From the NCBI RefSeq assembly GCF_022539315.1, contig NC_066343.1, positions 46,697,378-46,761,377 of the forward strand: a stretch of 64,000 nucleotides of DNA, given 5' to 3'. The stretch is from Serinus canaria. Taxonomy: Eukaryota; Chordata; Aves; Passeriformes; Fringillidae. This document shows, one piece after another, positions 13,272 through 25,835 of this stretch; position 1 is the stretch's first letter, and every line of letters begins with the position of its first letter. Position numbers and translations under genes: made by a program. The notes beneath the pieces are model-generated. The model searched no databases. It was not told the DNA's origin and saw only the letters and a list, made by a program, of their open reading frames with translations.

Positions 13272-14235
13272 GGACTATACCTACACACAAAAACAGCATT
13301 TCATTCTTGTGTTTGGGTATTCTAAATTTACTTACAGAAAGGACAGTGTTAAAGTATTTATGTTCTCTCGATGATCCTAAGTTATTTGAAGCTATTTTAT
13401 CTGCGAAGGTGCTTGACTTCTGTGCTTTGACTGCGCCTAACATATCAGCATGCTGAAAATTGTGGTAGATATTTATTTATCTGCTTGTTTAGGTACCTAA
13501 ATACCTTTTGAAAATACGACCTCATGAACTGCACAACTATTAGGCTTTGACTGTCTGCTACTACTACTCCCAAATCATATGAAAGAGAGGATAGATTACT
13601 ACAAATCCTAGGAAGTCCTATGGGAATGTTAAATGCTTTGAGTCAGGTTATTAAATGCATGTACAGTAACTGCTCACTGCTCCTGGCTTTCATTTGGGAA
13701 AAGCTTTTGTCATTATCTTTGTCACTCAGCAGCTGGAACCTCACAGCCTTAAAAATGTCCTCACATTTTGAAAACACAGTCAACCATGTTGTACCTTAAC
13801 AGACTGAATACTGGCATTGTACAAGTTTAATCAGGTTTTACAGACATCTGGCCTCTGCAATACAGCCTGTTTGAGGAAAGTATGCATTCTGTCGCTTCCT
13901 ATTGATAAGGAGATAAATAGAAACAGGACAAATCCACTGGATATCCGTGCTCAAGCATTAGGCTAAAGAAAAAATAAATCCCTGCAGCATTTAATTTCCA
14001 GATTTATTTCTTTGTGTTGATAATAAAATCTCAACTAGAAATCTCATGAGCATATATTGCTGTTTTCAGTTAGATTATTATTGCACATGTTCCTTGGAAA
14101 AAAAATCTCACCCTTTAGGGTGTAAAAATATTCTGTAAAAATATTCTCCGTTTTTAAGGATTGAAGTTTCAACTTCATTTAAATAAATGTGACTAATTTT
14201 TGAGAATTGATAGCTTAAATCTTAGCATAAATCAG
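13272..14235. other. Unique AT-rich DNA, no gene seen
   Basis: No recognisable gene or transposon. A 13-base unit, TGTAAAAATATTC, occurs twice in tandem at 14121-14146. Confidence 0.55.
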
Positions 14236-15497
14236 GCTAGAAGAGATCTAGATCCCTAGTCCAACCTCTTGCCCAGAGAAGAGCTAGTTCTGGGCTCAGA
14301 TCAAGATGCCCAACACTTCACCCAGCTGGGGCATGAAACTCCCCAAAGTCAGAGATAGTCCAGCCTCCTGGAACTTCTGGCAAAAATCTGCTCCTTATCT
14401 CCAGCCTAAACTGGACTCCAGCTTGTGTCACTGCCTCTTTGCATGAGCCACTGTGGAGAGACCATCTGCATCTCCTCCACCCCTTCCAGTGATACTCAGG
14501 ATGCCACTGAACACCCCAAAAACTGTCCCTTTTCCCGACAGAAAGGCCCAGCACGGCAGCCTCTCCTTGCATGGCTAGGTCCTCTGCCCCACCTTGGTGG
14601 CTTCTGCTGATTTAACTCTGGTTTATCTGTATTTATCTTGCATCAGAAGCACAAAAATGAAGACTGTATCTACATGTAATACAGCAAGCACCGAACAAAG
14701 GGTGATTCCTCTGTGCTCTACCCCAGCTCACACCACCTCAAGTGCTGCTATCTCTGCTGGCTGTGGAATAGCTGGCTCCTGCTCAGCTTGCTGTCCAGAA
14801 CAGTGCTGGGCCATGCCCACAAAACTATTCCTCTTTCCAACAGGGCTGTTGTAGTTTTAGAGCTGGCCTCTGAGCTGAATTTCACTTGCAGCAACTTCTT
14901 TTCATCTACCCAGGTCAACAGAAGGCAGCCTGGCCCTCAAGTGCATCAAACGTTTCCCCCTTGCTGTCATGAGCAAACCCAATGAGTGTGCTGTGCATTC
15001 TCTCCTCCAGGTTACTGAGAGAGATTCTTCACAGAGAACAAGTCCCAGGGTAGACCTGGGACTGCAGCAGTTACGGACAGCCTCCAGGCAGAGCACAGCC
15101 CAGGGCTCTGTGCCCCTGTGAGCCCTACACCAACTGGTCCTTTACTGGCTGTCATCACATCCCAAGTCTGATCTTCATAACTTGTGTCTGACTTGCTGCA
15201 GTCAAGGCAAATGACATCCATGTCCAGAGATCCAGTCATTGTATCACCAGGGGCAGTGATGTTAAAAATCCGTGTTTAATCTATCTTTTCCTTTTTAGGT
15301 CCCAAAATGTGGTTCCAAAAGTGGAGTCAACCACTGTCTACAGTTTTTCCCTTTGTTGTCTCTGAATTTTGTACAAAATGCGTATAATATTTGTGTTTGT
15401 AAAGTCACTGGAGATCCTACCCCAGTCTGCTTGACTTCCAAGAGGTGATAGAGAATGGTCTTGCCAAAGATACCACTTCAATTGTGTCTTGACATAT
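14236..15497 (-). mobile_element. Old CR1, 3' part (left of an LTR insertion)
   Basis: A decayed CR1 running right to left. The 3' end is near 14236, where GATCTAGATCCCTAGTCCAAC resembles the reversed CR1 tip. From 14520 to 14610 there is the conserved reversed block ending in CAGCCTCTCCTTGCATGG and CACCTTGGTGGC. Near 14775 GCTCAGCTTGCTGTCCA matches the CR1 block about the ancestral 'lacking a free-standing repeat' segment, and 14970-15065 matches the block containing GAGCAAACCCAATGAGTGTG and CTCCTCCAGGTTACTGA. The order and spacing agree with a CR1 of about 1 kb in this part. The stretch 15260-15497 is harder to match and is included by continuity. Divergence is high, with no intact frame. 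Confidence 0.72.
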
Positions 15498-16138
15498 TGT
15501 CTTGGTGTGACACAATTTTAAGGGGTGAACACTCTAAAATGAGTCACCTCCCCTTTTAACCAGTTTAACTAGTTTAATCCTCAGTTTAAACAAATCCTTT
15601 CCACCAATAAGAAGAAATTATTACAACTAGGTATATTTTTTTTAAAAAAATTACAGTTAAATGAAGGAACAAAATAGCAACAGGCAAAAATAGCAGTAAT
15701 AGCCACTACTTTCAACGTTGCTGAAATTTCAGTGACTCCCCAGGAATAGAGAGAAACTCAGAATGGCAGAGTAACATCTCCCAAAGACGGCTTCTTTCAC
15801 AGACAACTGTGTGTAAGGAGAAAAAAGGGAAATGGTGGACAAACCCCTCTCAGCTCAGCCTTATCCCTAAAACGTATAAAAACAGGAAGGTGGGATCTTA
15901 TAAAGCTTTTCTAGAGGCATATGGGAATTGCCAGCCTGTGTGGGGTTAGAGATCCACTTTCTAGTTCCTCCTGCCAGCCACCAGCTGGACTCCTCTGGAG
16001 TTGGTGCTGCTGCCTTGGGTCCCTGCTCCTATGTGGGAGGAAAAAATGGACTCTTAAGGACTGATATATGGTGGCCTGATCCCAGACTTGTTCTGACGGA
16101 GGAAAGTTGTTAGGTGTTGCAAAATTCACTCTGCAACA
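15498..16138. mobile_element. LTR of an avian endogenous retrovirus, inserted in CR1
   Basis: A block of about 641 bp that opens TGTCTTGGTGTGACAC and closes CTCTGCAACA, with TG...CA ends typical of retroviral LTRs. It has a well-preserved interior, with a TATA-like CGTATAAAAACAGG near 15871 on the plus strand and a second TATAAAG near 15900. This interior interrupts a long CR1 whose parts lie on both sides. I recall no family name with certainty, and no clear target duplication is visible (left flank CATAT, right flank ATTTT), so the edges may be off by some bases. No retroviral coding sequence accompanies it, which makes it a solo LTR. The TATA-like motifs favour the plus strand, but this is not decisive. 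Confidence 0.6.
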
Positions 16139-17900
16139 ATTTTTGATTGCAAAAGCAGCTTCTCAGTTCATACAGTTGCCACTAAAGCCATGAGGGAAGA
16201 GAGAGATCTGCATGTGCTACCTGACTTTAAAAAGACCAACACCTGCTTGACCCTCTGATTCATTTCCAGGTACAGGGTCTCAAAGAGAGAGTGACATGGG
16301 TATGGAATATAATAATATTTTGGGTTACAGGTTATCAGACAGAAATCAAACAGGTCTGTGAAATTCTTGCGAGCAGTCCCCAGATCAGTCTCATCCACTG
16401 TTTGCCATTACCCTCTTTGAACACTTCTACTTAAGCACGAAGGTTTGGGAGATCCTGGTGAAGTCTGACCAAAAGAAGGAAAAACGGCACTGAACACCTC
16501 AACCTCAGCTCTGTCTACTGTCAGTAAATCTCCCATCCTTGTTCTTTTCTGGAGTCCTTTTCTGCAACTGTAGAATTTCTTATTGGCCTTGATGTTACTG
16601 TGACATTTCTCAACCTAGCTGGACTTTAGTCTTCCTAGCACCAAACCTTCATATGTGCACTGTTTTTCTAAACTCCTCCTTCCTAGACTTTCCCTTCTTC
16701 CAGCTCCTCTAAGCTGTCTTTTTGCCTTGAAGCTTTGTCATGAATTCCCTGTTCAGCCAACCCAGATTCCAGGATGTCTGTTTGTCTCTCTAGATGCCAC
16801 GATGAGCTATTTTGACACTTGGTGGTGCTCTCCTTAAAGAGCTGCCTGCTTTCCTAAGTGGCTGCTTTTCAGTGCTATCTACCCTGGATGCCCATTTATC
16901 AAATCTGCCAAAATCTACTTTGGTAATGAGCCAAAAGAGACAAATGTTTACTTGATGCCCTGTACTTTGTTACTCTTTCTCCATTTGGTTCCAGATCTTG
17001 CACTTGCTAGTAATACAACCTCTACAGCTATTGATTGTCAACAACTTCTACACTGTTGATTGTCACATGTCCAGCCTTTTCCTCCCCGTGAGAGGATAGC
17101 AGATCCAACTGTTCATTTTCCTTGATGGACTCATTCACTGTTTTTTCACAAGTTTATGCCCAGGACCCTCCAGAAATCTTGTCTGCTGGTGTCCTGTTAT
17201 TTGCCCTTTGACCAGATAGCATAAGGCCTATGTGAATACGAGAGTTTGTGACACAATTATTTCAGTAAGGCGTTGTCCACATTGCCACCCTGATGAACAG
17301 TCATCACAGTCACCCTGGCAGGTAGCACACTCCTGCCACAGTGGAGTGTGGCAGACCTATTATCAAGCTTTGAATCCTAAACTCCCAGTGAGCCTGCTGT
17401 CTGTCCCATAGATGAGCTGCACACATCTCAGCTGTCACTTTAGATCAAAGGCAGCTCCCATCCTCGTCTTCACCTCTTGTCTTTCCTTAGGAGCTCTCAT
17501 CTACCCATTGCTCACTCTGGTTGTGCAAGCTGAGTCACCACATCTGCCATTGCAACTTTGCCAGCGTTTTCTGGTAGCACAAACATTTCTAGAACATCCT
17601 ACTTTGTTTTGCAAGGTGAGAGCATTGATGTATATGCACCCTTTGTCCTGTTTCATCAGTCCTGAGGCCTCCTTTGCTCCCGGCATCCTGTGCTCTTCAA
17701 CTTTCAACCCCTCTTCTCCTGTTTGCATTCAATTTTGAGTCATAATCTCCTTCCCTTGTATCACCCAGTCAAAACCTTTTTTCGTGACATTGTCCAGTCA
17801 TTAGGTAAGAGCGCTCTTTTCCATTTTAGCAGGTGGATTCTGTCTTCCCTTAAGTCACTGACCCTCAGAAAGGGTCCCAAGGTCATGCCCTGGGGCACAT
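16139..17900 (-). mobile_element. Old CR1, 5' part (right of the LTR insertion)
   Basis: Continuation of the same minus-strand CR1. The clearest match is at 17500-17645: CTGCCATTGCAACTTTGCC, then a block with AGCACAAACATTTCTAGAAC, then GCATTGATGTATATGCACC. These follow the order found in avian CR1 reversed (ATGGCAATTAGGTCATAG, then GCATTGGTGTAGATGCAC). Around 17810-17885, TAGCAGGTGGATTCTGTCTT and AAAGGGTCCCAAGGTCATG match the next block. The region 16139-17250 is more decayed but holds similar order near 16740-16910. No intact frame remains. The matching block in the CR1 at 48-51 kb supports the assignment. Confidence 0.62.
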
Positions 17901-17904
17901 CTGT

Positions 17905-18610
17905 GTCGTTGCTTAGTGTGGACTTGTTGCATTCAGAGGTCAACAGGCCTTTCTTCACACAATCCAGTGGGATCACAACTCGTGGTACAGGCACTAAGGC
18001 AGCTGACTAGGAAAGGTGTTCTTCTTGATTTGTTACTTATTAACAAAGAAGGTTTAATGAGTGCTGTGGTGATTGGCGGCTCTCTTAGCAATGTTGATCA
18101 CAAGGCAATCAAGTGTAAAATCTCTGTTAACAGGAGTGAAAGTGACAGAAAACCCTCAGTTCTGGACACGAGGAGAGCAGAATTCAGGCTGCTCAGGGAA
18201 CCAATGGGTGAGGTCCCTTGAGAAAATGCTTTTGGATATGCTAGTGCCCATCAGTGCCGGTCACTATTTAAACTCCACCTCCAAAAACCACAGCATTTCC
18301 AAACAGCCAATTCTAAACCAGTGGAAGTTAAGCAGATAAGAAGGCTGGCTTAGTTGAGCAGGGATCTCTTTTTTGAAGGCAAGGCAAAAAGTATGGTGTA
18401 TGCCCACTAGAAGCAAAGTCAGGTGAATGTGAGAAGAATAAGGAGTGCTGCTTACCACTGTAGGGAGAAAATTATTGTGAAGAAACCTCCGTGGGGGTTG
18501 AAGATGGCCAAAACTGTGGGGAACAATAGGAAGAGGGGGCTTAAATACATTAATGGCAAAAGGCATTGCAGAAGTTAGATCAGCCCACTACGAGAGGAGG
18601 ATTATCACCT
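17905..18610 (+). mobile_element. CR1 retrotransposon, ORF2 fragment
   Basis: Plus-strand CR1 ORF2 sequence upstream of the reverse-transcriptase core. The frame from 17916 to 18221 contains RKGVLLDLLLINKEGL, then VVIGGSLSNVDHKAIKCKI, then RRAEFRLLREPMGEVP. These match the conserved CR1 series RKGVLLDLLLTNREGLV, GGCLGHSDHE and RRADFRLLRELVGKVP. Further right, TTAAATACATTAATGGCAAA near 18540 is the conserved 'FYKYINGKR' block. Frames shift between blocks, so the copy is dead. It lies directly against the 5' side of the minus-strand CR1, so the two face away from each other. Confidence 0.88.
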
Positions 18611-18679
18611 CACAAATGGGGAAGAGGACACAGCACCAGCCTGGAAGAGTTCAATGAGTTTTTGTATACTGCTTTCAGG

Positions 18680-18781
18680 TACATGGTGCTATTCTTGGAA
18701 TTGTCTTGTGCAGAGCCAGGAGTTGAACTTTGATGAGCCTTGTGGGTCCCTTCCAGTTCAGGATATTCTATGATTCTGTAA
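18680..18781 (+). mobile_element. CR1 retrotransposon, 3' tip
   Basis: Ends in the classic plus-strand CR1 tail: GCCTTGTGGGTCCCTTCCAG, then GGATATTCTATGATTCTGTA, with the ATTCTATGATTCTGT termination motif. Upstream, TGTGCAGAGCCAGGAGTTGA is also CR1-typical. It may be the 3' end of the ORF2 fragment just to the left, with the middle deleted, since both are on the plus strand and in the right order. A separate small insertion is also possible. Confidence 0.85.
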
Positions 18782-21700
18782 CTCTTCTTGTGGCAGCGAC
18801 TACACCAATTCACCACGTAAAAAACATCTAGTTCCCTCCTTGGCAAGAGCTGGCTGCAAACTAAATCTGAAGTTCACTTTTATTGGGAGGAACACTTGTC
18901 AGAGATTAAGTGCTAGAGCTCACACAGAGCAAAACTGTCCCAGTCACCCTTTCCAGGCAGACTAAGGTTCCTAGAGAAATTTCTAGGAGAAATTTCTAGA
19001 CTGTCCCAGAAGCAGAGCTCAAACCAAAGACTGGTGCACAAACTCTTCCCTCTGCTTTCTGAGCTCTTCAGATGTTAGTTTCAAGTAAGGTTGAACCACC
19101 ACTGATGCAACCATATTTTTCCTAGGTTCTGAGGCTTAAAGTGCATGGCAGCTGAGTAGAAAACCAGAACATTCAGAGTATTCGTTACTACTATGTGAAA
19201 ATGAAAAATTAGATGCAATTCCATTGTGCATTACTTAGTTGAGTCAGCTGCACATTGCTGTACAGTCATGCAGAACAGAAACATTTGATTTTCTTCCTTT
19301 TTGTGTAGCAGAAGCCAAAATAGGCAGAAATGTGAGATGTCATCTCTTCCTGTTCAAGCACAGCAACTTTTGAAGCAGAACACGCAGAATGAAGGAGCTG
19401 TGATTTTTTTTTCCCACTCTGTTCCTGAGAATAGACATGCAGGTATGAAAAGTGTTTTGTCTTGGGTCACCCATGACTTTATAGAGAGATTTAGATGAAT
19501 GAGCTTTATTTGAGACAAGTGCTATAGAACATGAATACAGAAAACTTGCAGAGAGAACAGCAAAACTCCCAGAGAGCAACAATAGGACTAGTCAGAGCAC
19601 TAAGAGAATCCAAGTTGGAAAGATTTTTTTTTTTGTTCTCCTTACATTTAGATTGAACCAGGCTAGAACTCATCACTGTAATGTTATTTTGACTAAGGTT
19701 AGAAAAGTATTCCATCCACAGAGAGTATCTTCCCTGATTTTGCTTCTCCTTCCTCAGTGGAAAATTGGTGCAATTGAATACAGCACAGACATAGTGTGTG
19801 GGTCCATTATTTTTTTCATCCTGAAATTAAACTTGGTACGCTGTGCAGAGAGGCTGTTTTCCAGTGAGAATGTACAGCTGATTATTATGCTATATTATAT
19901 CTGGTTGTATTCTATATGGATGTTTAAGAAATGTGACCTAAGGCAGATTTAAAGCACTTCTGGCCATGGGGTAGGAAACCTTAATGTTTTATGAATGGAG
20001 TGATAAAACACTTTTCTGTCTTTCTATTTCTGAAATTAAATTCACTTGAAAAGCCCTGTAGTGCTGGTATCATCTGGAATAATTACAATGATGACTTCCC
20101 TATTCAATTAACCTCTTTTAAAGCATTGTATTAGTGATTGTGGGTCATCTCAATGGGGACAAAATCGTCACACACAGAGCAGTGTGAAAACATGGGGTCA
20201 CAGTGGCACAAGTCGCAGATTCAATCAGAAAATCACTGCTAAAAGTACTTCAAATTCCCTGTGCCGGGAAAGAAAGTCTCCATTAGCATAATTATGAATT
20301 TTGTTTCAAAAGCTGAAACTTGCAGGAGAATAAAGATGGATGTAAGATGAGGAATGGAGATGTTGCAGTGTTTTGCTGAATTTAAAAAGAAGCATCAAGT
20401 AGCTGATTCTGCAGCTGACTTATTTACGGAAATCTGCACAATTATTTGTGATCACAATTTGATGCTGGCTACAAATGTTTGAAATTCAGCATCTCCTCTT
20501 GCTTAATACTTAAAGTTTTGCATGGTCTTGCCTGGAACATTTATACATTAACTTTCAAAAATATTTAACATTAGTGATACTTAGATTTTTTAAAATAATG
20601 CCACATGGAATTATGGTTAAGTACTTTAAAATTCACTGACATGTTAAATAGTTCTTATACTTGTCAATATCTGAAAAGCTTTTATAGGTTTAGTAAAGGA
20701 CTTATTTTTTTGAGGACTGCCCTATAGCACTCTAGAGTCAGTGTCCATGAATAAAAAATGTCATCAGTAAACATGACATAAAACTGACTACAAAAAGGTT
20801 GCTATTTTGTATTTTAGGTAACTTTCTTTCTAAGGGTCTACAAATGAAGTAGATATTGTATAATTACTTAATAAATATCTTATTTATTTGCTATGGACTT
20901 GCTTACTTTGCTATAAATTACTGTTTATATCAGGACTAATTTTGGAGTTATCCAGAAAGTCACTTATTTGTACTTATCTGGTCAGTCCAGGTGCCTAGCT
21001 TCAGTAAGCAAAATCACTTAGGCTTTGTGTTTCAATATTTTTTGTTATATGATTTACTCATATTTGGAAAAAGAACAAGTTTTTTTTGACTCAGGTTCAT
21101 AAGATACTATCTTATTCTAATTTTTGTTGTCCAGTGTGGTTTTCCACATAAGTTGTGATCTTGTGATCTTAGCTAAAACAGAAGGAAATCAGAGAGTATT
21201 TTGTTCCACTCAAATTCTGTCAGGTGTAAATTGTATGTTCTCTCAACAGATCCTTAAGTGTGTCTGTGCTCACTAGGAAAACCCAAGATGCAGTGTGAAT
21301 CAGGCAGAGTTTGGGTGATAGGAGTCTGCAGAGGAGCCCTCCAGCTGCCTGGCGCAGCAGTGGTGGAAGAGAAATGTGAAAGGGTGTGAATGTCAGGCAG
21401 GCAGGGTGAAGAGCAAATCATCCATTAAGGAAGTGCTCTATCAAGACCTCCTTGCAGAAGGACAGCACTGCTGATAGAGGATCCTTACTGGAACACCACT
21501 GATGAAGACAGAGGAATTCTTTTAAAAACTCTTATGCAAAACCTACACCTAATCACTGGAATCAGTTTTGTCCTTCCCAAGTCTGTTTTTTAGGGATATT
21601 CAGCCTTCTACAGAAACTGTGTTGGTTTTGACCCATGTGATGGGAAAAAGTGAATCCCCTTTTCTTTCAGTAATTGACAGGCACATTCAGAACAAAAAAT

Positions 21701-24700
21701 CCAGCCCCTCATTTGCATTTGTTGTCTCTTTATGTTCTTAGTAGACTTAAAATATGACAAGAAGCAGTAGCATCAGGACATCATGAGAAGGATTATTGAA
21801 ATATTGTCAAGATATTAACATTTCACAAACCTTTCAACTCCTTATCAGACTCCACTTTCCAGCTTTCCTGCTTAATAAAAGAGAGGTTTGAACACTAATC
21901 CATTGATAATGAAAACCGGATGCCCATTTAATCCCTTACTGTCTCTACTTGTTCTCCCTGCCTCCTGTCAGACTCTACGCAAGCACTACTGCACCAACCC
22001 TGTTTAGAGAACAGCAAAACATATCTGGGACAAAAAAACTTTCTTTTTAAATCTAGACTTCAAATGACATCCCAATCATTTTTGTATGGTGCCTTCCATA
22101 GTGTGTTATTTTTGGGGGAGTATCTTCTCTAACCTTGTTGAGACCACTGCAAATATGTGTTATCTGTTACCAGGAAAAAAAAGAAAAAAAATGCATTTAA
22201 TAGACTCTTGGTATTTTAATTTTCAGTAATTTGAATAGGATGAAGGTAAAGCAATATTTGTGGCTGTGAATTATTATTTATTTACATCTCACTGAAGTTT
22301 CCCCCTAGAATGCTATGGTTGGGTCATATGCCTTTAAATATGCAGGCGAAACAGATGAATTGAAAATTCTGTTGACAGGTAAATGTGAATCATCTCTTTT
22401 CATTCAAAGGAAAATAATCAGGCTCTTTTCAAATAATATAAAATGTAAAATGATTGCCTTTCGGGGAGGAGGCAGGCTTATCAGCATCTCTTCTATAGAA
22501 AATGATTCCATTTTGTAGCTGAAGGAACATATGCTGCAGCTTATCTTGTCACTTGACTGCAGTTTTTGATATTTATTAACAGTTGATTTCCTGTAGATGT
22601 TGTTTTTTCCTGTTTCTCTTCTCTCATCTCACCAATCAATTATTTTCCTGAAAATGACATCTGCCCTTCTTTTTTATTCTCATTTCCTTAAAGAAGATTA
22701 TTTTATTACTAGTTTCAAGTAGCATTTGTAATGAGTAGTACAGCCCTTTTTATACATGATTTATAACAGTCTGTGTCTGAGACTCCACTTTCTCCTTTAC
22801 CCAACTTTCCCTTGGTCATTTTTATCAATGTCCATGAGCCTGGGATTGTCATTGTCATAATTGCAGTAAAGTATAGAAATGATGAATTATGTTTTCAAGG
22901 AAAAACTTAGTATTCATTAAAGATTTACATGGAATAAAAGGAAGGCTGACAAAAAGATATACAATTGTACTCAGCATCTTCAAGAAAACTGCTAAAAAAA
23001 ATAGAGGCCTGCTGAACATTAGCTTGATGCCCTAGGAGCACTAATGTTCTGCATCTATGACTGGCAAAATCAAAAGTCTTATAAGCTCTTGTGCCACACT
23101 TAGGCTTTCAACGATTATAAATATATAAAAAAGATCATATATTAACAAAAAGATTCAAGATTCAAGATTTCAAAGATTATATATTAAAAAAAACCAAAAA
23201 CTTAAAACCCCGAAACCTTTTCTCCCTTCTTGCTTCAGACGTATCAGCTTGCAATTTTCATAGTTTCATATCTTTCAGTTCTCTGCTTTAGCCTTTGATG
23301 TATGTTGAGTTTGCACTGTTCTTTTCTAATGTGACTCATCTTGGAGGAATAGGAAAGAGTGGCTTATAATTTGCCCCCCTTTTTAGGATAATAAGACATG
23401 TTAGAAAAGGTATCTTCTTTGATCGCAAATTTGATAAAGCATAGAAAAGCTTTGGCCAGCTACTTAAATTGCCATTCTCCACACAAAAAGCACAAGAAGC
23501 TGCATAATAAAAAATCTTGTTCCTGAAGGCAGTACTAGATCTTAGACCATTTGCTTTCATGAGAACTGATTGCATGAAATATTCCTACTTTGCTGTGTTA
23601 CTGTATTCCTTACCTCTTCAAGCTGACACTTTAAAGTTGCTAATGCATAGTTGCCCAAGATTGTTCTTGTCAAAACACTGTTTGTACTATTTTATCTGTG
23701 AAACAAGTTTGTGAGAAAAGTGAGTGACTTACAGAAAGAAAATATTTGTTCCTGAATGTTTATACAAAGTCATTAAGAGCATGTAAATTATACATATTGT
23801 GTCACAAATCCATGTGATAAAAGGTAGAAAAAAAAAGTTGCATAACTGCTACTTGTGTAGGGAAAAAAAAGTATAAGAAATCTTCTTGGTTACAAAAGGA
23901 AAAAAAATCCTGACATGCTTATTTTGAAAACTAAAACCAAAGCTTGGATATTCATGAATTTTCTTGAGTCCTGGAAGCAGAAATATTTTTAGTTGAGCTA
24001 AATAATAGGTTGACCTAAAATGGAAGATGCCTGTGATGGTAAAGTTCCCAGAATAGCAGAAGTATGAGGGGCCCATTCCTTCATCAGTGTCAGTAACACA
24101 GGGTGATGCAGACAGAAGCACAGTCAGGTTTCCAGCCTTTTAACCCTCCTCACTGTAAGCATCGCACAAAAGAAACTCACTTATATGAATGCACATTTTG
24201 CCCTGGTACATACAGGAAAGAAATACATGTCTACCTTTGTGTACTTTTCAGATGGTTAAATAATAATCTACACTAGTCAGGTGCAGAACTAAGAAGATGG
24301 TAGAGCAGGCTGAATGGCTGTAGTAAAAAGATATTCTGATCTTATCAGCATTTTTAGTACAAAACTAAGACACAGATGAAGTCTCGTGTTTGTTAGTAAT
24401 ATTTTCAAACACTTAAGTTTAATAGAGAAAACAAAAAAAACCAACCCAAAACCTAGCAATATTTGGAGTGCACAGTGCTAACTGCTCACTAGTTAGAATA
24501 TTAACCAGGCTGAAATGAACAGTGCAAGAAGTCAGATAAATTAAGCAAGCATTAATTCAGTTCTCTGGTCTTATGAATTGCAAAAATTCACAGTTCTTTA
24601 ATTATTATTTTGGTCTTACATTATGCATATAAATATTTACTAGTTTATAAATGTTTTCTGAATTATTTGTTAATCTATCATTGCAGCAGATTGTATATTG

Positions 24701-25116
24701 ACTTATTATAATCTGAATTTCCAAAATAGCTATTGCAAGGGCTTTCAAAAACAAATTAGTAGTTGTGAACATCCTTTTGCCCTAAGGTATTTTAAAGAGG
24801 ATCTATTTGAAGGTTAAGGTAGTCTGTATAATTCTTACCCAAGCTGTTGCTGAATGTTTATAAAAATATGAAAGTTTCTAAAATTATTATCTATTTAGTA
24901 CTATCAGCTCTCTCATATTTTTTTGTTTGTACTGTTACATATTTTCTGGTTTTACTGTGTTTATTGTAAATTATCAAATACAGGCATGCTTAGAAAACCA
25001 ATGAACCTATCACTCCATCATGTATTTAAACTAGAGTGCTAGGTAAACAAAAACTGAATAAAGCTATCAAAAAATAATGTAAAAGTAGAGTGCAAACTTT
25101 GATGTTGTAACCCAGA
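18782..25116. other. Unique AT-rich DNA, one possible exon
   Basis: Over 6 kb with no recognisable transposon apart from scattered A/T runs. It holds the possible exon at 22309 and a motif-rich block at about 20040-20540 discussed in the findings. A somewhat GC-richer stretch at 21250-21500 is not recognised. Open frames are short and unremarkable. Confidence 0.55.
22309..22378 (+). other. Possible small internal exon (unconfirmed)
   Basis: Seventy bases bounded by a fair splice acceptor (AAGTTTCCCCCTAG before 22309) and a strong donor (GACAG then GTAAAT at 22379). Only one of three frames is open across it. It reads NAMVGSYAFKYAGETDELKI and continues with LLT, enters in phase 0 and leaves in phase 1. 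I do not recognise the peptide. Splice-like pairs occur often by chance, no partner exon was found, and it could equally be a noncoding exon or nothing. Confidence 0.12.
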
Positions 25117-25835
25117 TGTTGTTGATTTGAAACCCAGCTGGAAAACTAAGCCCTGCTTTAGTTCCTTTTCCCCCACCCATTTGATAATGGAGGAACACTA
25201 GGAAAGATTATAAATTGGAATAATGAAGTACTGGAAATCACAATACCCACAGCAGTATTATTAGGGAAAAAAAATGGGTACAAAGGAGAAAGGGTGTTTG
25301 ACTCCTAAAAGGGTGTTCATCACCAAATCTTGCTCCCACCCAACAGAATACAAAAAATCCCCCAAACCATGAAGAACTGGGATAGAAACCAAACCCCTCA
25401 GAGCTTAGATCATCTGCGCTGTTCTGCCCACACTTTTCTCTGGACCACTATGCCTGGCTGTGTTCAGCAATGTTGGTGCAGCTGATTCTGCTCTGGCTGG
25501 GGTTTTAGGGGTCCACTGCTGCTCTCCTGGAGCAGTGTCTCTCTCTCAAAGCCAAGCAGGAGTCTTGTACTGGGGCTCCCCAATGTGGCACAGCAGTGCT
25601 TGAGGCTCTCCAGAGCCAGCACAGGACACGCTGCTGCAGCTGTCGCAGTGTGGTGCTGAGTGGCAGCCCAGTCCTGACCCCAGTACCTCACATTTTACAG
25701 AGAGAGAGACAGGCAAAGTTTCATTTCTAGCTCTGGTTTTTCCTGAGCCAAACCTTACCCTGAGCAGTGATGTGGATGGCATGGAATTAACCAGCACTAG
25801 AAACTCCACCCCACTTATTCTCTGTCCCCAGGACA
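25117..25835 (-). mobile_element. ERVK-like LTR, decayed
   Basis: Opens TGTTGTTGATTTGAAACCC followed by AGCTGGAAAACTAAGCCC and a CCCCCACCC block, and closes CTGTCCCCAGGACA. These are the reversed ends of the same family as the LTR at 12785 (TGTTGTGGTTTAACCCC at one end, CCAGGACA at the other). The interior at 25480-25690 is GC-richer than its surroundings, as LTRs often are, and gives two chance open frames of 75 and 104 codons on the minus strand. No target duplication is evident, so the left edge is uncertain. No viral coding sequence adjoins it. Confidence 0.55.
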
